Shown: piece by piece, positions 17,680 through 26,774 of the stretch
How positions within the stretch are numbered: the stretch's first letter is position 1
Layout: the number at the start of each line of letters is the position of its first letter
Assembly: GCA_963781555.1 (NCBI GenBank)
Contig: CAWAGB010000008.1
Location: forward strand, 434,001-498,000
Source: JAICQM01 sp963781555
GTDB taxonomy: Bacteria; Chloroflexota; Limnocylindria; QHBO01
Direction: 5' to 3'
DNA length: 64,000 nucleotides
Position numbers and translations under genes: made by a program
Notes under the pieces: model-generated
What the model saw: the letters and a program-made list of their open reading frames with translations, nothing else
Database searches by the model: none
What the model was told of the DNA's origin: nothing

Positions 17680-18276
17680 ATGACCGAGCGCTCGCCCGTG
17701 CGGATCCATCCGACCGCGGAAGTCTCGGCCGAGGCGGAGATCGGTCCCGGCAGCAGCATCTGGAACCAGGCCCAGGTTCGCGAGGGCGCCAGGATCGGGG
17801 CCGGCTCCATCATCGGCAAGAACGTGTACGTCGATACCGACGTCGTGATCGGTGACCGCTGCAAGATCCAGAACAATGTCAGCGTGTTCCACGGTGTGAC
17901 CGTGGAGGATGGCGTCTTCATCGGTCCGCACGTGTGCTTCACGAACGACCGATTCCCGCGCGCCATCAACCTCGACGGCTCGCCGAAGACGGATGACGAC
18001 TGGGAGGTCAGCCCGATCCTCGTCCGCCATGGCGCGGCCCTTGGGGCCAACAGCACGATCCTGCCGGGAGTGACCATCGGTCGCTGGGCGCTCGTCGGGT
18101 CGGGGAGCGTGGTCACGCGCGACGTTGCCGACTATGAGCTCGTGGCGGGCAATCCGGCCCGCCGGCTGGGCAGCGCCTGCCCGTGCGGCAGCCCACTGCG
18201 CGATATGGACGGGGCCTCGTTCGTCGGCCAATGCCCGCGATGTGGCAACCCGTTCCCGCCGGGGAACGGCGGGTGA
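17680..18276 (+). CDS. wbpD: UDP-2-acetamido-3-amino-glucuronate N-acetyltransferase (WbpD-like) with C-terminal zinc ribbon
   Basis: Left-handed beta-helix acyltransferase of 198 residues with repeated hexapeptides (IGPGSSIWNQAQV, IGAGSIIGKNVYV) and the family segment CFTNDRFPRA. In the known pathway it acetylates the 3-amino group of UDP-GlcNAc(3NH2)A. The C-terminal 40 residues carry CPCG and CPRCG, a four-cysteine zinc-ribbon-like extension absent from Pseudomonas WbpD. AAGGAG precedes the ATG. It is first of five genes coupled by 4-base stop/start overlaps. Confidence 0.88.
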   Translation: MTERSPVRIHPTAEVSAEAEIGPGSSIWNQAQVREGARIGAGSIIGKNVYVDTDVVIGDRCKIQNNVSVFHGVTVEDGVFIGPHVCFTNDRFPRAINLDGSPKTDDDWEVSPILVRHGAALGANSTILPGVTIGRWALVGSGSVVTRDVADYELVAGNPARRLGSACPCGSPLRDMDGASFVGQCPRCGNPFPPGNGG

Positions 18277-19454
18277 AGGTCCTCACCGTGGTCGGCGCGC
18301 GACCGCAGTTCGTCAAGGCCGGGCCGGTGAGCCGCGCACTGCGTGCCACCCACACCGAGCTCCTGGTCCACACGGGCCAGCACTACGACGACGCAATGAG
18401 CGCCGCCTTCTTCCGCGACCTGGAGATTCCGACCCCGGACGTGAATCTCGAGGTGGGGTCGGGTTCGCACGGTGAGCAGACCGGCGAGATGCTGCGCCGC
18501 TTGGAGCCGGTCATCCTCGAGCACGAGCCGGACTGGGTGCTGGTCTATGGCGACACCAACTCGACGCTCGCCGCCGCCATCGCGGCCGTCAAGGTGGCCT
18601 ATCCCAGCGGCCGCCGGCCGCAGCTGGCACACGTGGAGGCGGGGCTCCGCTCGTTCAACCGCGCCATGCCGGAGGAGCGCAACCGGGTCGTGGCCGATCA
18701 CCTTGCCGACCTGCTGCTCGCCCCCACCGTGGGCGCGGTCGAGCACCTCGGACGCGAGGGGCTCGCGGACCGGGCGCTGCTGGTGGGCGACGTGATGGTC
18801 GACGCGTGGCGCTGGGCGGCGGCCCGCGCGGACGCGCATCTTCCCGCGGGGGCCGCCGCAACCCCGGGCTACATCCTGCTGACCATGCACCGCGCCGAGA
18901 ATGTCGACCATCCGGCGCGCCTGGCCGCCCTGCTCGAGGCGCTCGCCGAGACGGCGCGCCGGCTGGGGGCGCCGGTCGTCTTCCCGGTGCACCCGCGAAC
19001 GCGCGCCATCCTCGACCGCGACGGCGTCCATCTGCCATCCGTGGTTCGCGCCATCGACCCGGTCGGCTTTCTGGAGATGGTCGCCCTGGAGCGCGGGGCG
19101 CGACTCATTGCGACCGATTCGGGTGGCGTGCAGAAGGAGGCGTACCTGGCCGGCGTGCCGTGCATCACGCTGCGCACGGAGACGGAGTGGGTCGAGACCG
19201 TGGATGCCGGGTGGAACCGCGTGGTGGGCACGGACCCGGGCCTGCTGGACGAGGCTCTCAGAGACGAGGCATTCCTGTCCGGCTCGCGCGCCCGCCCCGA
19301 GCTGTACGGCGACGGGCGCACCGCGGCACGCATCGTCGAGGCCCTCGAACGTGCCACCACTGCCGCCGATGGTGCCGAGTCGCGTGGCACCATTTCAGGC
19401 GGCAGGGCTGATCCGCTCGGCGAGAGCGGCATGACGGAGGCATTCACCACGTGA
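18273..19454 (+). CDS. wecB: UDP-N-acetylglucosamine 2-epimerase, non-hydrolysing (WecB/WbpI family)
   Basis: 393 residues from GTG 18273, which overlaps the upstream stop. Motifs include VVGARPQFVKAGP, HTGQHYDD, VEAGLRSFNRAMPEERNR and the late TDSGGVQKEAY. In this operon it most likely acts as WbpI, converting UDP-GlcNAc3NAcA to UDP-ManNAc3NAcA, rather than as plain WecB on UDP-GlcNAc; sequence alone does not separate the two. An in-frame extension upstream to 18183 is rejected because it lies within wbpD. Confidence 0.9.
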   Translation: MKVLTVVGARPQFVKAGPVSRALRATHTELLVHTGQHYDDAMSAAFFRDLEIPTPDVNLEVGSGSHGEQTGEMLRRLEPVILEHEPDWVLVYGDTNSTLAAAIAAVKVAYPSGRRPQLAHVEAGLRSFNRAMPEERNRVVADHLADLLLAPTVGAVEHLGREGLADRALLVGDVMVDAWRWAAARADAHLPAGAAATPGYILLTMHRAENVDHPARLAALLEALAETARRLGAPVVFPVHPRTRAILDRDGVHLPSVVRAIDPVGFLEMVALERGARLIATDSGGVQKEAYLAGVPCITLRTETEWVETVDAGWNRVVGTDPGLLDEALRDEAFLSGSRARPELYGDGRTAARIVEALERATTAADGAESRGTISGGRADPLGESGMTEAFTT

Positions 19455-20554
19455 TCCCGATCGCACGCCCGCAGATGGGCCAGGAGGAGAAGGACCTGGT
19501 ATGGAGCGCTCTCGAGTCGGGCGCCCTGGCCCAGGGTGCGCGGGTCAAGGAGCTTGAGGAGCGCTTCGCGGCCTTCATCGGCGTCCCGCACGCGGTGGCC
19601 ACCAGCTCCGGGACCACCGCCCTGCACCTTGGCCTGCTGGGCTACGGCGTCGGCGCCGGCGATGAGGTGATCAGCGTCCCGTACACGTTCATTGCCAGCG
19701 CCAACAGCATCCTGTACACAGGCGCGCGGCCGGTCTTCGTCGACATCGACGAGCGCACCTTCAACATCGACGTCGACCAGGTCGAGTCGGCCATCACCCC
19801 GCGGACGAAGGCGATCATGCCGGTCAGCCTGTACGGCCAGTCCGCCGACCTCCCGGCGATCATGGCCATCGCTGAGCGTCACGGCCTCGCGGTCCTGGAG
19901 GATTCCTGCCAGAGCCACGGCGCGGCGATCGGCGACCGCAAGTCGGGCAGCTGGGGCGCCGGGACGTGGAGCTTCTATCCGACCAAGAACATGACGACCG
20001 GCGAGGGCGGGATGCTGACCACTGCCGACGGGGAGCTGGCCGAGCGGGTGCGCCTGCTGCGGGAGCACGGCATGAAGGTCCGCTACCACCACGACACCAT
20101 CGGCTACAACTTCCGGATGACCGACATCCACGCCAGCATCGGTCTTGCCCAGCTCGCCAAGCTGCCGGGCTACAACGAGCGGCGTCGCGCCATCGCCGCG
20201 CGCTACGACGCCGAGCTGCGCGGCGTGGTCACCCCGTACGTCACGCCGGGCAACACCCACGTCTACCACCAGTACACGATCCGCGTGGCGCAGCGTGACG
20301 CGTTCATGGAGCAGCTGCGCGAACGCGGGGTCGGCACCGGCATCTACTATCCGATCCCGGTGCATCGCCAGAAGCCGTTCGTGGCCCTCGGGTACGGGGA
20401 CCAGGCCTTTCCGGTGACCGACCTCTTAACCGAGCAGGTGCTCAGCATCCCGGTCCATCCGTCGCTGACCGATGCCGAGGTCGACTCCGTCATCGCGGCG
20501 GTCAACGCCACCGCGGACCAGCTCGGGCACCTGGCGGTCGAGGTGCCCGCGTGA
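19451..20554 (+). CDS. wbpE: DegT/DnrJ/EryC1 aminotransferase (WbpE-like)
   Basis: PLP-dependent sugar aminotransferase of 367 residues. The Schiff-base lysine is K179 in SFYPTKNMTTGEGG; SSGTTALHLGL and EDSCQSHGA contact the cofactor. In the WbpA-B-E-D-I pathway it installs the 3-amino group on UDP-3-keto-GlcNAcA with glutamate as donor. The GTG start overlaps the wecB stop by four bases, and it overlaps the next gene equally. Confidence 0.9.
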   Translation: MIPIARPQMGQEEKDLVWSALESGALAQGARVKELEERFAAFIGVPHAVATSSGTTALHLGLLGYGVGAGDEVISVPYTFIASANSILYTGARPVFVDIDERTFNIDVDQVESAITPRTKAIMPVSLYGQSADLPAIMAIAERHGLAVLEDSCQSHGAAIGDRKSGSWGAGTWSFYPTKNMTTGEGGMLTTADGELAERVRLLREHGMKVRYHHDTIGYNFRMTDIHASIGLAQLAKLPGYNERRRAIAARYDAELRGVVTPYVTPGNTHVYHQYTIRVAQRDAFMEQLRERGVGTGIYYPIPVHRQKPFVALGYGDQAFPVTDLLTEQVLSIPVHPSLTDAEVDSVIAAVNATADQLGHLAVEVPA

Positions 20555-21606
20555 CCGATGCGCCGCGCGCCCTGCGCGCCGGCGTGGTGGGCCTGGGGAT
20601 GATGGGGCGCAACCACGTCCGCGTCTGGGACGAGGTGATCGACGGCGTCGAGCTGGCCGCGGTGGCCGACCCGGACGCGGATGCGCTGCGCCGCGCGACC
20701 ACCGGCCGCGCAGCCCGTGGCTATCCCGACCCGGCGACGATGTTCGCCGAGGAGCAGCTCGACCTGGTGAGCATCGTGGCACCGACATCGCTGCATCTGC
20801 CCGTGACGCTGGCTGCGCTCGAGGCCGGCGTGCACGTGCTGGTCGAGAAGCCGATCGCGTCGGATCGCACCGAGGCGGAGGCGATGATCGCCGCTGCCGA
20901 GAAGGCCGGCCTGATCCTGACCGTCGGCCACATCGAGCGCTTCAACCCGGCGATCCGCGAGCTGAAGCGGCGGCTCGCCGACAACGAGCTGGGGCGCATC
21001 TTCCAGATCGCCGCCACGCGGCTCGGCCCGTTCCCGGCTCGCATTCGCGACGTGGGGGTGGTGATCGACCTTGCGCCCCACGACCTCGACGTCATGCGCT
21101 ACCTGGTCGGCAGCGAGCCGGTGCGCCTGTATGCCGAGACCGAGCAGCGCATCCACACCGATCACGAGGACCTGTTCAACGGGATGATGAAGTTCGCCAA
21201 CGGCGTGGTCGGCACCCTCGACATCAACTGGCTGACCCCCACCAAGAAGCGCACCCTGACCGTCACGGGCGAGCGGGGCATGTATGTCGCCGACTACATC
21301 AGCCAGGACCTGGTGCACTACGCCAACCCGGATGCCGCCCACACGTGGGAGAACCGGGGTGGCGACGGCGCCTCCGCACCCATCACGTCGGTCGCCGAGG
21401 GCGAGATGACGCGGCGCTACGTGCGCAAGCAGGAGCCGCTGGTGGTGGAGCTCGGCGAGTTCGCCGCCGCGGTGCGCAGCGGCGGCCCCGCGCCGGTCAG
21501 CCCGCAGGACGGGATGGTCGCGCTGCTGCTGGCCCGCAAGATGGTCGAGGCCGGACGGACCGGCGAGGTCATCGCGGGGAGCGCGTTGCAGGAGGCACTG
21601 GCATGA
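20551..21606 (+). CDS. wbpB: Gfo/Idh/MocA-family oxidoreductase (WbpB-like 3-dehydrogenase)
   Basis: 351 residues with an N-terminal Rossmann motif (GVVGLGMMGRNHVRVW), the EKPIA segment (near residue 110) and a mixed sheet C-terminal domain. WbpB/WlbA oxidises C3 of UDP-GlcNAcA with bound NAD, feeding the 3-keto sugar to the aminotransferase next door. GTG start, coupled on both sides by 4-base overlaps. Confidence 0.88.
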   Translation: MTDAPRALRAGVVGLGMMGRNHVRVWDEVIDGVELAAVADPDADALRRATTGRAARGYPDPATMFAEEQLDLVSIVAPTSLHLPVTLAALEAGVHVLVEKPIASDRTEAEAMIAAAEKAGLILTVGHIERFNPAIRELKRRLADNELGRIFQIAATRLGPFPARIRDVGVVIDLAPHDLDVMRYLVGSEPVRLYAETEQRIHTDHEDLFNGMMKFANGVVGTLDINWLTPTKKRTLTVTGERGMYVADYISQDLVHYANPDAAHTWENRGGDGASAPITSVAEGEMTRRYVRKQEPLVVELGEFAAAVRSGGPAPVSPQDGMVALLLARKMVEAGRTGEVIAGSALQEALA

Positions 21607-22874
21607 AGATCGCCGTGGTGGGGCTCGGGCACATCGGCCTGCCGTTGGCGGTGCAGTACGCCGGCCGTGGCCACACCGTCGTCGGGGCGGACATCAACGC
21701 GCGCATCGTCGAGGCCATCAATGGCGGGCAGAGTCCGCATGACGATGAGCCGGCGCTCCTCGAGCGCGTCCCGCGGCTCGTCGCCTCGGGCAACCTGCGC
21801 GCGACGACCACTACCGCCGATGCAGTGCGCGAGGCCGAGACGGTGGTGGTCATCGTCCCGGTGGTCGTGGACGCGCAGCGCGAGATCGACTTCGGGCCCA
21901 TCGACAGCGCCACGCGCGACATCGCCGCAGGCCTGCAACCCGGGACCCTGGTCGTCTACGAGACCACGCTACCGGTCGGCACGACCCGAGACCGCTTCGG
22001 ACCGATGCTGGCCCAGGGCAGCGGTCTGAGCCTGGATCAGTTCGGCCTCGCCTTCAGCCCGGAGCGGGTCCTGGTGGGGCGCGTCTTCCTTGACCTGCAG
22101 CGCTACCCGAAGATCGTCGGCGGAACGAGCGATGAGACCACCGCGCGGGCGGCCGACTTCTATCGGTCCGTGCTCGACGAGGGCACCCAGGTGTGGGCCG
22201 TCGCCAACGCTGAGACGGCCGAGATGACCAAGCTCGCCGAGACGACGTATCGCGACGTCAACATCGCCTATGCCAACGAGCTGGCGCGCTTTGCCGCGGA
22301 GCGTGGGATCGACGTGCTCGAGGTCATCGGTGCGGCGAATTCGCAGCCCTATTCGCACATCCACCAACCGGGGGTCGGGGTCGGCGGCCACTGCATTCCC
22401 GTATATCCGCACTTCCTCTTCAACGGCGATCCGCACCTGCGCATCCCCCCGCTGGCCCGCGAGATCAACGAGGGGATGGGCGCGTTCACCGTCGACCAGG
22501 TCGAGGAGCGGATCGGCTCGCTCGAGGATCAGCCGGTCCTCCTGCTCGGCATCGCCTACCGCGCCGACGTGCGCGAGGACGCCTTCAGCAGCGCCTTCCG
22601 GCTGCGTGACGAGCTGGTGGCGGCGGGGGCCCGCGTCTACGCGCACGACCCGTACTTCAGCGACGACCACCTCCGCGAGCGCGGCTTCGAGCCCTTCAGC
22701 CTCGACGACCCGCAACCGGTGCGGGTGGCAATCGTCCAGGCGCCGCATGCGGTGTATCGCGACCTGGACCCTGCCAGCCTGCCTGGCCTGGAGCTGCTCG
22801 TCGACGGTCGCAACGCCCTCGATCGCGACCGATGGACGGCCGCGAAGGTCGCCTACCTTGGCATCGGTCACTGA
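21603..22874 (+). CDS. wbpA: UDP-N-acetyl-hexosamine 6-dehydrogenase (WbpA/WecC family)
   Basis: 423 residues. Rossmann motif AVVGLGHIGLPLA, the KLAETTYRDVNIAYANELA helix and the catalytic cysteine C264 in VGGHCIPVYPHF. It oxidises UDP-GlcNAc (or UDP-ManNAc) at C6 to the uronic acid with two NAD+; here it should supply UDP-GlcNAcA as the first pathway step. It is the last of the five overlapping genes, and the next gene may start inside its 3' end. Confidence 0.92.
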   Translation: MKIAVVGLGHIGLPLAVQYAGRGHTVVGADINARIVEAINGGQSPHDDEPALLERVPRLVASGNLRATTTTADAVREAETVVVIVPVVVDAQREIDFGPIDSATRDIAAGLQPGTLVVYETTLPVGTTRDRFGPMLAQGSGLSLDQFGLAFSPERVLVGRVFLDLQRYPKIVGGTSDETTARAADFYRSVLDEGTQVWAVANAETAEMTKLAETTYRDVNIAYANELARFAAERGIDVLEVIGAANSQPYSHIHQPGVGVGGHCIPVYPHFLFNGDPHLRIPPLAREINEGMGAFTVDQVEERIGSLEDQPVLLLGIAYRADVREDAFSSAFRLRDELVAAGARVYAHDPYFSDDHLRERGFEPFSLDDPQPVRVAIVQAPHAVYRDLDPASLPGLELLVDGRNALDRDRWTAAKVAYLGIGH

Positions 22875-23640
22875 CGATGGCCCCACGCCGGCGGTTGGGC
22901 TGGCGGCGGGGCGAGGGGTGTGGGTCGTGATCCCGACCTACGACGAGCGCGACAACATCGGTCCCATCAGCTCGGCCGTGCTGGCGGCACTCCCCCAGGC
23001 CAACCTGCTCATCGTCGACGACGCCTCGCCGGACGGCACCGGGGCGCTGGCCGACGAGATCGCGGCCCGTGAGCCGCGCGTCTCGGTCCTGCACCGTGCC
23101 AACAAGGACGGGCTCGGAGCAGCCTATCGGGATGCGTTCCGCTGGACGCTCGACCGTCCCGAGACGCAGGCCGTCGTCCAGATGGACGGCGACTTCAGCC
23201 ACGATCCGCGCGACCTGCCCCGCCTCCTGGCGCCACTCATGCGGGATGCCGACCTGGCGCTCGGGACCCGCTACATCGAGGGTGGCGGCACGGTGGGCTG
23301 GCCGCTGCTGCGGCGCCTCATCAGCCGCGGCGGAACGACCTTTGCGCGCACCGTGCTGCTCCTGCCATACCGAGATCTGACCGGTGGCTTCAAGGCATGG
23401 CGGCGCGGGCTGCTCGAGGAGATCCGGCTCCGTGACGCCCACGCCAGCGGGTACGGCTTCCAGGTGGAGCTGACGTGGTGGGCGCATCGACGCGGCGCGC
23501 GCATCGTCCAGGTGCCGATCGTCTTCCGCGAGCGGGTGGCGGGGCACAGCAAGATGCACGGCGGCATCGTGCGCGAGGCGATGCTGATGGTGGTCCGGCT
23601 GCGCTGGGACGCGCTGCGTGGCCGCTCGAGGCCCGGCTAG
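22858..23640 (+). CDS. GT2 glycosyltransferase, dolichol/polyprenol-phosphate mannose synthase-like
   Basis: About 260 residues. GT-A fold with VVIPTYDERDNI, LLIVDDASPDGT, VQMDGDFSHDP (the DXD-like metal site) and a C-terminal segment KMHGGIVREA typical of DPM1-like enzymes; no membrane helices. It would load a sugar onto polyprenyl phosphate for a membrane transferase, such as the PIG-V-like protein at 61639. The start is uncertain: TTG 22858 overlaps wbpA by 17 bases, while GTG 22918 would remove only the poorly conserved first 20 residues. Confidence 0.85.
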   Translation: MASVTDDGPTPAVGLAAGRGVWVVIPTYDERDNIGPISSAVLAALPQANLLIVDDASPDGTGALADEIAAREPRVSVLHRANKDGLGAAYRDAFRWTLDRPETQAVVQMDGDFSHDPRDLPRLLAPLMRDADLALGTRYIEGGGTVGWPLLRRLISRGGTTFARTVLLLPYRDLTGGFKAWRRGLLEEIRLRDAHASGYGFQVELTWWAHRRGARIVQVPIVFRERVAGHSKMHGGIVREAMLMVVRLRWDALRGRSRPG

Positions 23641-23721
23641 CGACGGCGGCGCTCATCGGCTAGCATGGCGCCTCCGCCCGGACGCCAATCCGTACGTCCC
23701 CCTGCGAGGCTTTCACACCGC

Positions 23722-25467
23722 ATGTCGATCCGCAAACCGATCCTCGACCGCAAGCATCGCCCGCGCTGGCAGGACGAGCTGCGAACCCAGCAGTTCATCG
23801 TGGCCGGCTTCGCGGTGGCCATCGCCGTCGCCGTCGGCATCTTCGGCGCGACGATGTGGAGCTCCTACTACGACGCCCACCTCCGCCAGGTGGCGCTCGT
23901 CAACGACACGCCGATCGATAGCGACGACGTCAACGTACGGCTGAACATCATCGGGGCAGAGCTGTCGGCACGCGGTATCGACTTCCAGAACCAGGTCGGC
24001 GGCGCGCGGGATTCGATCCTCCAGCAGCAGATGCAGGTCGTCAACGACCAGTTGCAGAACCTCGCCTCGACGGCCACCGATTCCATCGTGGACGGCGCCT
24101 TTTACGACGACCTCGCACCGACCTATGGCCTGTCGGTCAGCGGTGCCGAGATCGACGCCGAGATCGCGAAGCGCCGCAACCTGCCGGAGCGCGCCAAGCT
24201 CTCCGCGATCGTGGTGGATGCCCTCCCCGAGGACGCGCCGGCGGCCGATACCCCCACTGACGCGCAGATGGCTGCCGCCAAGGCCGAGGCCGACCAGATC
24301 CTTGCCGACCTGCAGGGCGGCGCCGACTTCGCGGAGACCGCCGCGGCGAAGAGCGACGACGGCGCCACGAAGACGCTGAACGGGGTTGTCGGCTGGGTTG
24401 AGCCCGGCGACGCGACCTACGGGCGCTGGTTCGACCAGGCCAAGGGGGCGGAGACCGAGTCGCTCGTCGGCCCGTTCGAGGACCGCGAGAGCTACGTGAT
24501 CCTGCGGGTGGACGACCGCCAGGCGGCGGGGCCGTTCAAGATCCTGTCCGACCTCCTCAACGCGCACGACATTTCCGCGGACACCTACCGCGACTACGTG
24601 CGCTCCGAGGTGCTGCGCGGCAAAGCGCGGACCTACTTCGAGGAGCATGTCGTGACGACCTACCAGCCGCAGCGCGAGGTCTCGCAGATCTTCATCAGTG
24701 GCGACCAGGGCGTGCCGATCCCCAAGATCCGCCTGCGTCATCTCCTCGTCCAGCCGCTCCCCGGCGCAGATGACCAGACGGCGGCCACGGACGCGCAGTG
24801 GGCAGCGGCCCTGGCCACTGCGACAGCGCTGCACGATCAGGCCATCGCCGATAACGCGGACTGGTGTGTGCTCGCCGAGCAGAGCGACGATCCGGGGTCG
24901 CGCAACCGGTGCGGCGACCTCGGCTGGTACGACCCCTCGACCTCGTCCTTCGTGGCGGAGTTCAAGCAGGCGGTGGTCGGCCTGGCCGTCGGGGAGACGA
25001 CCGAGCCCGTGCGCACCCAATTCGGCTACCACGTCATCCAGGCGACGCAGCAGCGGACGACTGCCGCCGATCAGGCGGAGCAGCTGGTCACGCAGCTGCG
25101 CGACAATCCCGACTCCTTTGCCGACGTCGCCGCTGACCAGAGCGAGGACCCCAATTCGGCGCGCAAGGGCGGCGACATCGGCTGGGTCGCACGCTACGAG
25201 CTGGCGCCGGAGCGCGAGGCGGCGATCTTCGCCCTGGAGGCGCCCGGCGACATCAGCGATCCGATCACCAGCGGCAACGGCTACTACATCTTCAAGCTGG
25301 TGGACCGATCTGACGCGATGTTCGTGCCCGAGGCGCGCCGAAAGACCATCCGCAGCATCGGATTCGACCGATGGGTGACCGAGCGCAAGGCGGAGGCCGA
25401 CATCTGGGTGGATCCTTCGGCTGGCGGGAGCAACACCTCGCCGGCGACCACCGGCACGCCCGGCTGA
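23722..25467 (+). CDS. Membrane-anchored peptidyl-prolyl isomerase/foldase with three parvulin-like domains
   Basis: 581 residues from ATG 23722 (GAGG upstream); an ATG at 23665 lies inside a probable -10 box (TAGCAT, 23661-23666) and is rejected. One membrane helix (about 25-46) is followed by a SurA/PrsA-like N-domain. Three rotamase-like segments follow: a divergent first (QILADLQGGADFAETAAAKS...), a full second (IRLRHLLVQ...SDDPGSRNRCGDLGWYD...FGYHVIQ) and a third (SFADVAADQSEDPNSARKGGDIGW). It probably folds exported proteins such as the large secreted enzymes nearby. The second domain carries two cysteines. Confidence 0.85.
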   Translation: MSIRKPILDRKHRPRWQDELRTQQFIVAGFAVAIAVAVGIFGATMWSSYYDAHLRQVALVNDTPIDSDDVNVRLNIIGAELSARGIDFQNQVGGARDSILQQQMQVVNDQLQNLASTATDSIVDGAFYDDLAPTYGLSVSGAEIDAEIAKRRNLPERAKLSAIVVDALPEDAPAADTPTDAQMAAAKAEADQILADLQGGADFAETAAAKSDDGATKTLNGVVGWVEPGDATYGRWFDQAKGAETESLVGPFEDRESYVILRVDDRQAAGPFKILSDLLNAHDISADTYRDYVRSEVLRGKARTYFEEHVVTTYQPQREVSQIFISGDQGVPIPKIRLRHLLVQPLPGADDQTAATDAQWAAALATATALHDQAIADNADWCVLAEQSDDPGSRNRCGDLGWYDPSTSSFVAEFKQAVVGLAVGETTEPVRTQFGYHVIQATQQRTTAADQAEQLVTQLRDNPDSFADVAADQSEDPNSARKGGDIGWVARYELAPEREAAIFALEAPGDISDPITSGNGYYIFKLVDRSDAMFVPEARRKTIRSIGFDRWVTERKAEADIWVDPSAGGSNTSPATTGTPG

Positions 25468-25488
25468 CGACGTCGCGGCAGGCGTGAC

Positions 25489-26604
25489 GTGAGCGCGGCG
25501 CGACCGGACGAGGTGGCGGCGCTCGTCGCGGCCAGCGGCCTGGATCCCGGCGACGGCCTGCAGATCGTGGCTGTCGACCGGCTCATCGGCGTCGCGTTCG
25601 ATCCCAGCCTGCCGCTCCTCCTGCTGCCGGCGCGCGGTGACAGGGAAGCCACGCCACTGCCGGGCCGCCACGCACGCTCCACCCCGCACGCCGTGCTGGC
25701 AGCGCTGTATCCGGCCGCGCATCCGCTGCGCCTCCTCGCGGACGGCACCCAGCTGCGCCTCGACGCGGTCGACGACGCAGCGCTGGCGGGCGGGGCGTGG
25801 CTCGTGCCGCCGCTCGCCGCCACCGACAACCTGGCCAGCCCGCACGGCATGGCAGCCATCAGTGCCCGCCTCCGCGCCCCCGACGGCTGTCCGTGGGACG
25901 CGAAGCAGACGCACCTGACCCTGCGTTCCTACCTGCTCGAGGAGGCGTACGAGACGGTCGACGCCATCGAGCGTGGCGATCCCGGCGAGCTCGCCGAGGA
26001 GCTCGGCGACGTGCTGCTGCAGGTGATCCTGCATGCCCAGCTCGCGGCGGAGGAGGGCGCCTTCGACCTGACCGATGTGTACCGATCCATTGCGGCCAAG
26101 ATCGTGCGCCGCCATCCGCACGTCTTCGGCGGCCTGGAGGTGGACGGGGTGGAGCAGGTGCTCGCCAACTGGGAGACGATCAAGGCAGGTGAGCGGGCCG
26201 AACGCGGCAAGGACGAGGCGGCGGGCGCCTTCAGTGGCGTCGCGCGTGCGCTGCCCGCCCTGCCGGCCAGCCGCGAGATCCAGGAGCGCGCCTCCGCGCT
26301 CGGCTGGGACTGGGATGCGATCGACGGCGTGTGGGAGAAGGTCGCCGAGGAGCTCGCCGAGCTGCGCGAGGCCGATGGCCCCGCAGAGCAGCTCCACGAG
26401 GTGGGGGATCTGCTCTTCGCGCTCGTCAACCTGGCGCGCTGGATGAGGCTCGACCCGGAGGAGGCGCTGCGCACCGCCAACCGGCGCTGGATCGAGCGCT
26501 ACGAGCGAGTCGAGGCGCTGGCGGCATCACGCGGCGTGGACCTGGCGCAGCTCGACCTGGCGGGCAAGGACGAGCTGTGGGACGAGGTCAAGGCCTCCGG
26601 CTGA
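25489..26604 (+). CDS. mazG: Nucleoside triphosphate pyrophosphohydrolase MazG with remnant N-terminal domain
   Basis: 371 residues, GTG start. The first ~115 residues (LQIVAVDRL...FDPSLPLLL...LYPAAHPLRLL) resemble the back half of the tetrapyrrole-methylase-like domain fused to MazG in other Chloroflexota and Firmicutes; its SAM-binding front half is absent. Two MazG modules follow: LRAPDGCPWDAKQTHLTLRS with EEAYE and EELGDVLLQV (about 122-260), and a second with EKVAEELAEL and EVGDLLFALVNLAR (about 285-350). The enzyme cleaves NTPs to NMP and PPi, removing damaged nucleotides. Confidence 0.92.
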   Translation: MSAARPDEVAALVAASGLDPGDGLQIVAVDRLIGVAFDPSLPLLLLPARGDREATPLPGRHARSTPHAVLAALYPAAHPLRLLADGTQLRLDAVDDAALAGGAWLVPPLAATDNLASPHGMAAISARLRAPDGCPWDAKQTHLTLRSYLLEEAYETVDAIERGDPGELAEELGDVLLQVILHAQLAAEEGAFDLTDVYRSIAAKIVRRHPHVFGGLEVDGVEQVLANWETIKAGERAERGKDEAAGAFSGVARALPALPASREIQERASALGWDWDAIDGVWEKVAEELAELREADGPAEQLHEVGDLLFALVNLARWMRLDPEEALRTANRRWIERYERVEALAASRGVDLAQLDLAGKDELWDEVKASG

Positions 26605-26670
26605 CGTCGCCGCCGCCTCGCGCTGCGATACCATGCGCGCGGTGGTGCCGAGGCATCGGCCCTGCCATAT

Positions 26671-26747
26671 CGGGGCGTAGCGCAGCCTGGCAGCGTGCCT
26701 GCTTTGGGAGCAGGAGGTCGCCGGTTCGAATCCGGCCGCCCCGACCA
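26671..26747 (+). tRNA. tRNA-Pro (anticodon UGG)
   Basis: Acceptor CGGGGCG pairs with CGCCCCG. The anticodon stem is CCTGC/GCAGG with loop TTTGGGA, giving anticodon TGG at 26705-26707. The T arm is CCGG-TTCGAAT-CCGG. The CCA end is encoded (26745-26747). Confidence 0.97.
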
Positions 26748-26774
26748 CTCGCATCCGCGACCGAACAGGGGACC

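Noticed and set aside
22270..22857. Extension of the DPM1-like protein upstream into wbpA
   Set aside because: The extra sequence is a shadow of wbpA and is not part of the glycosyltransferase family.
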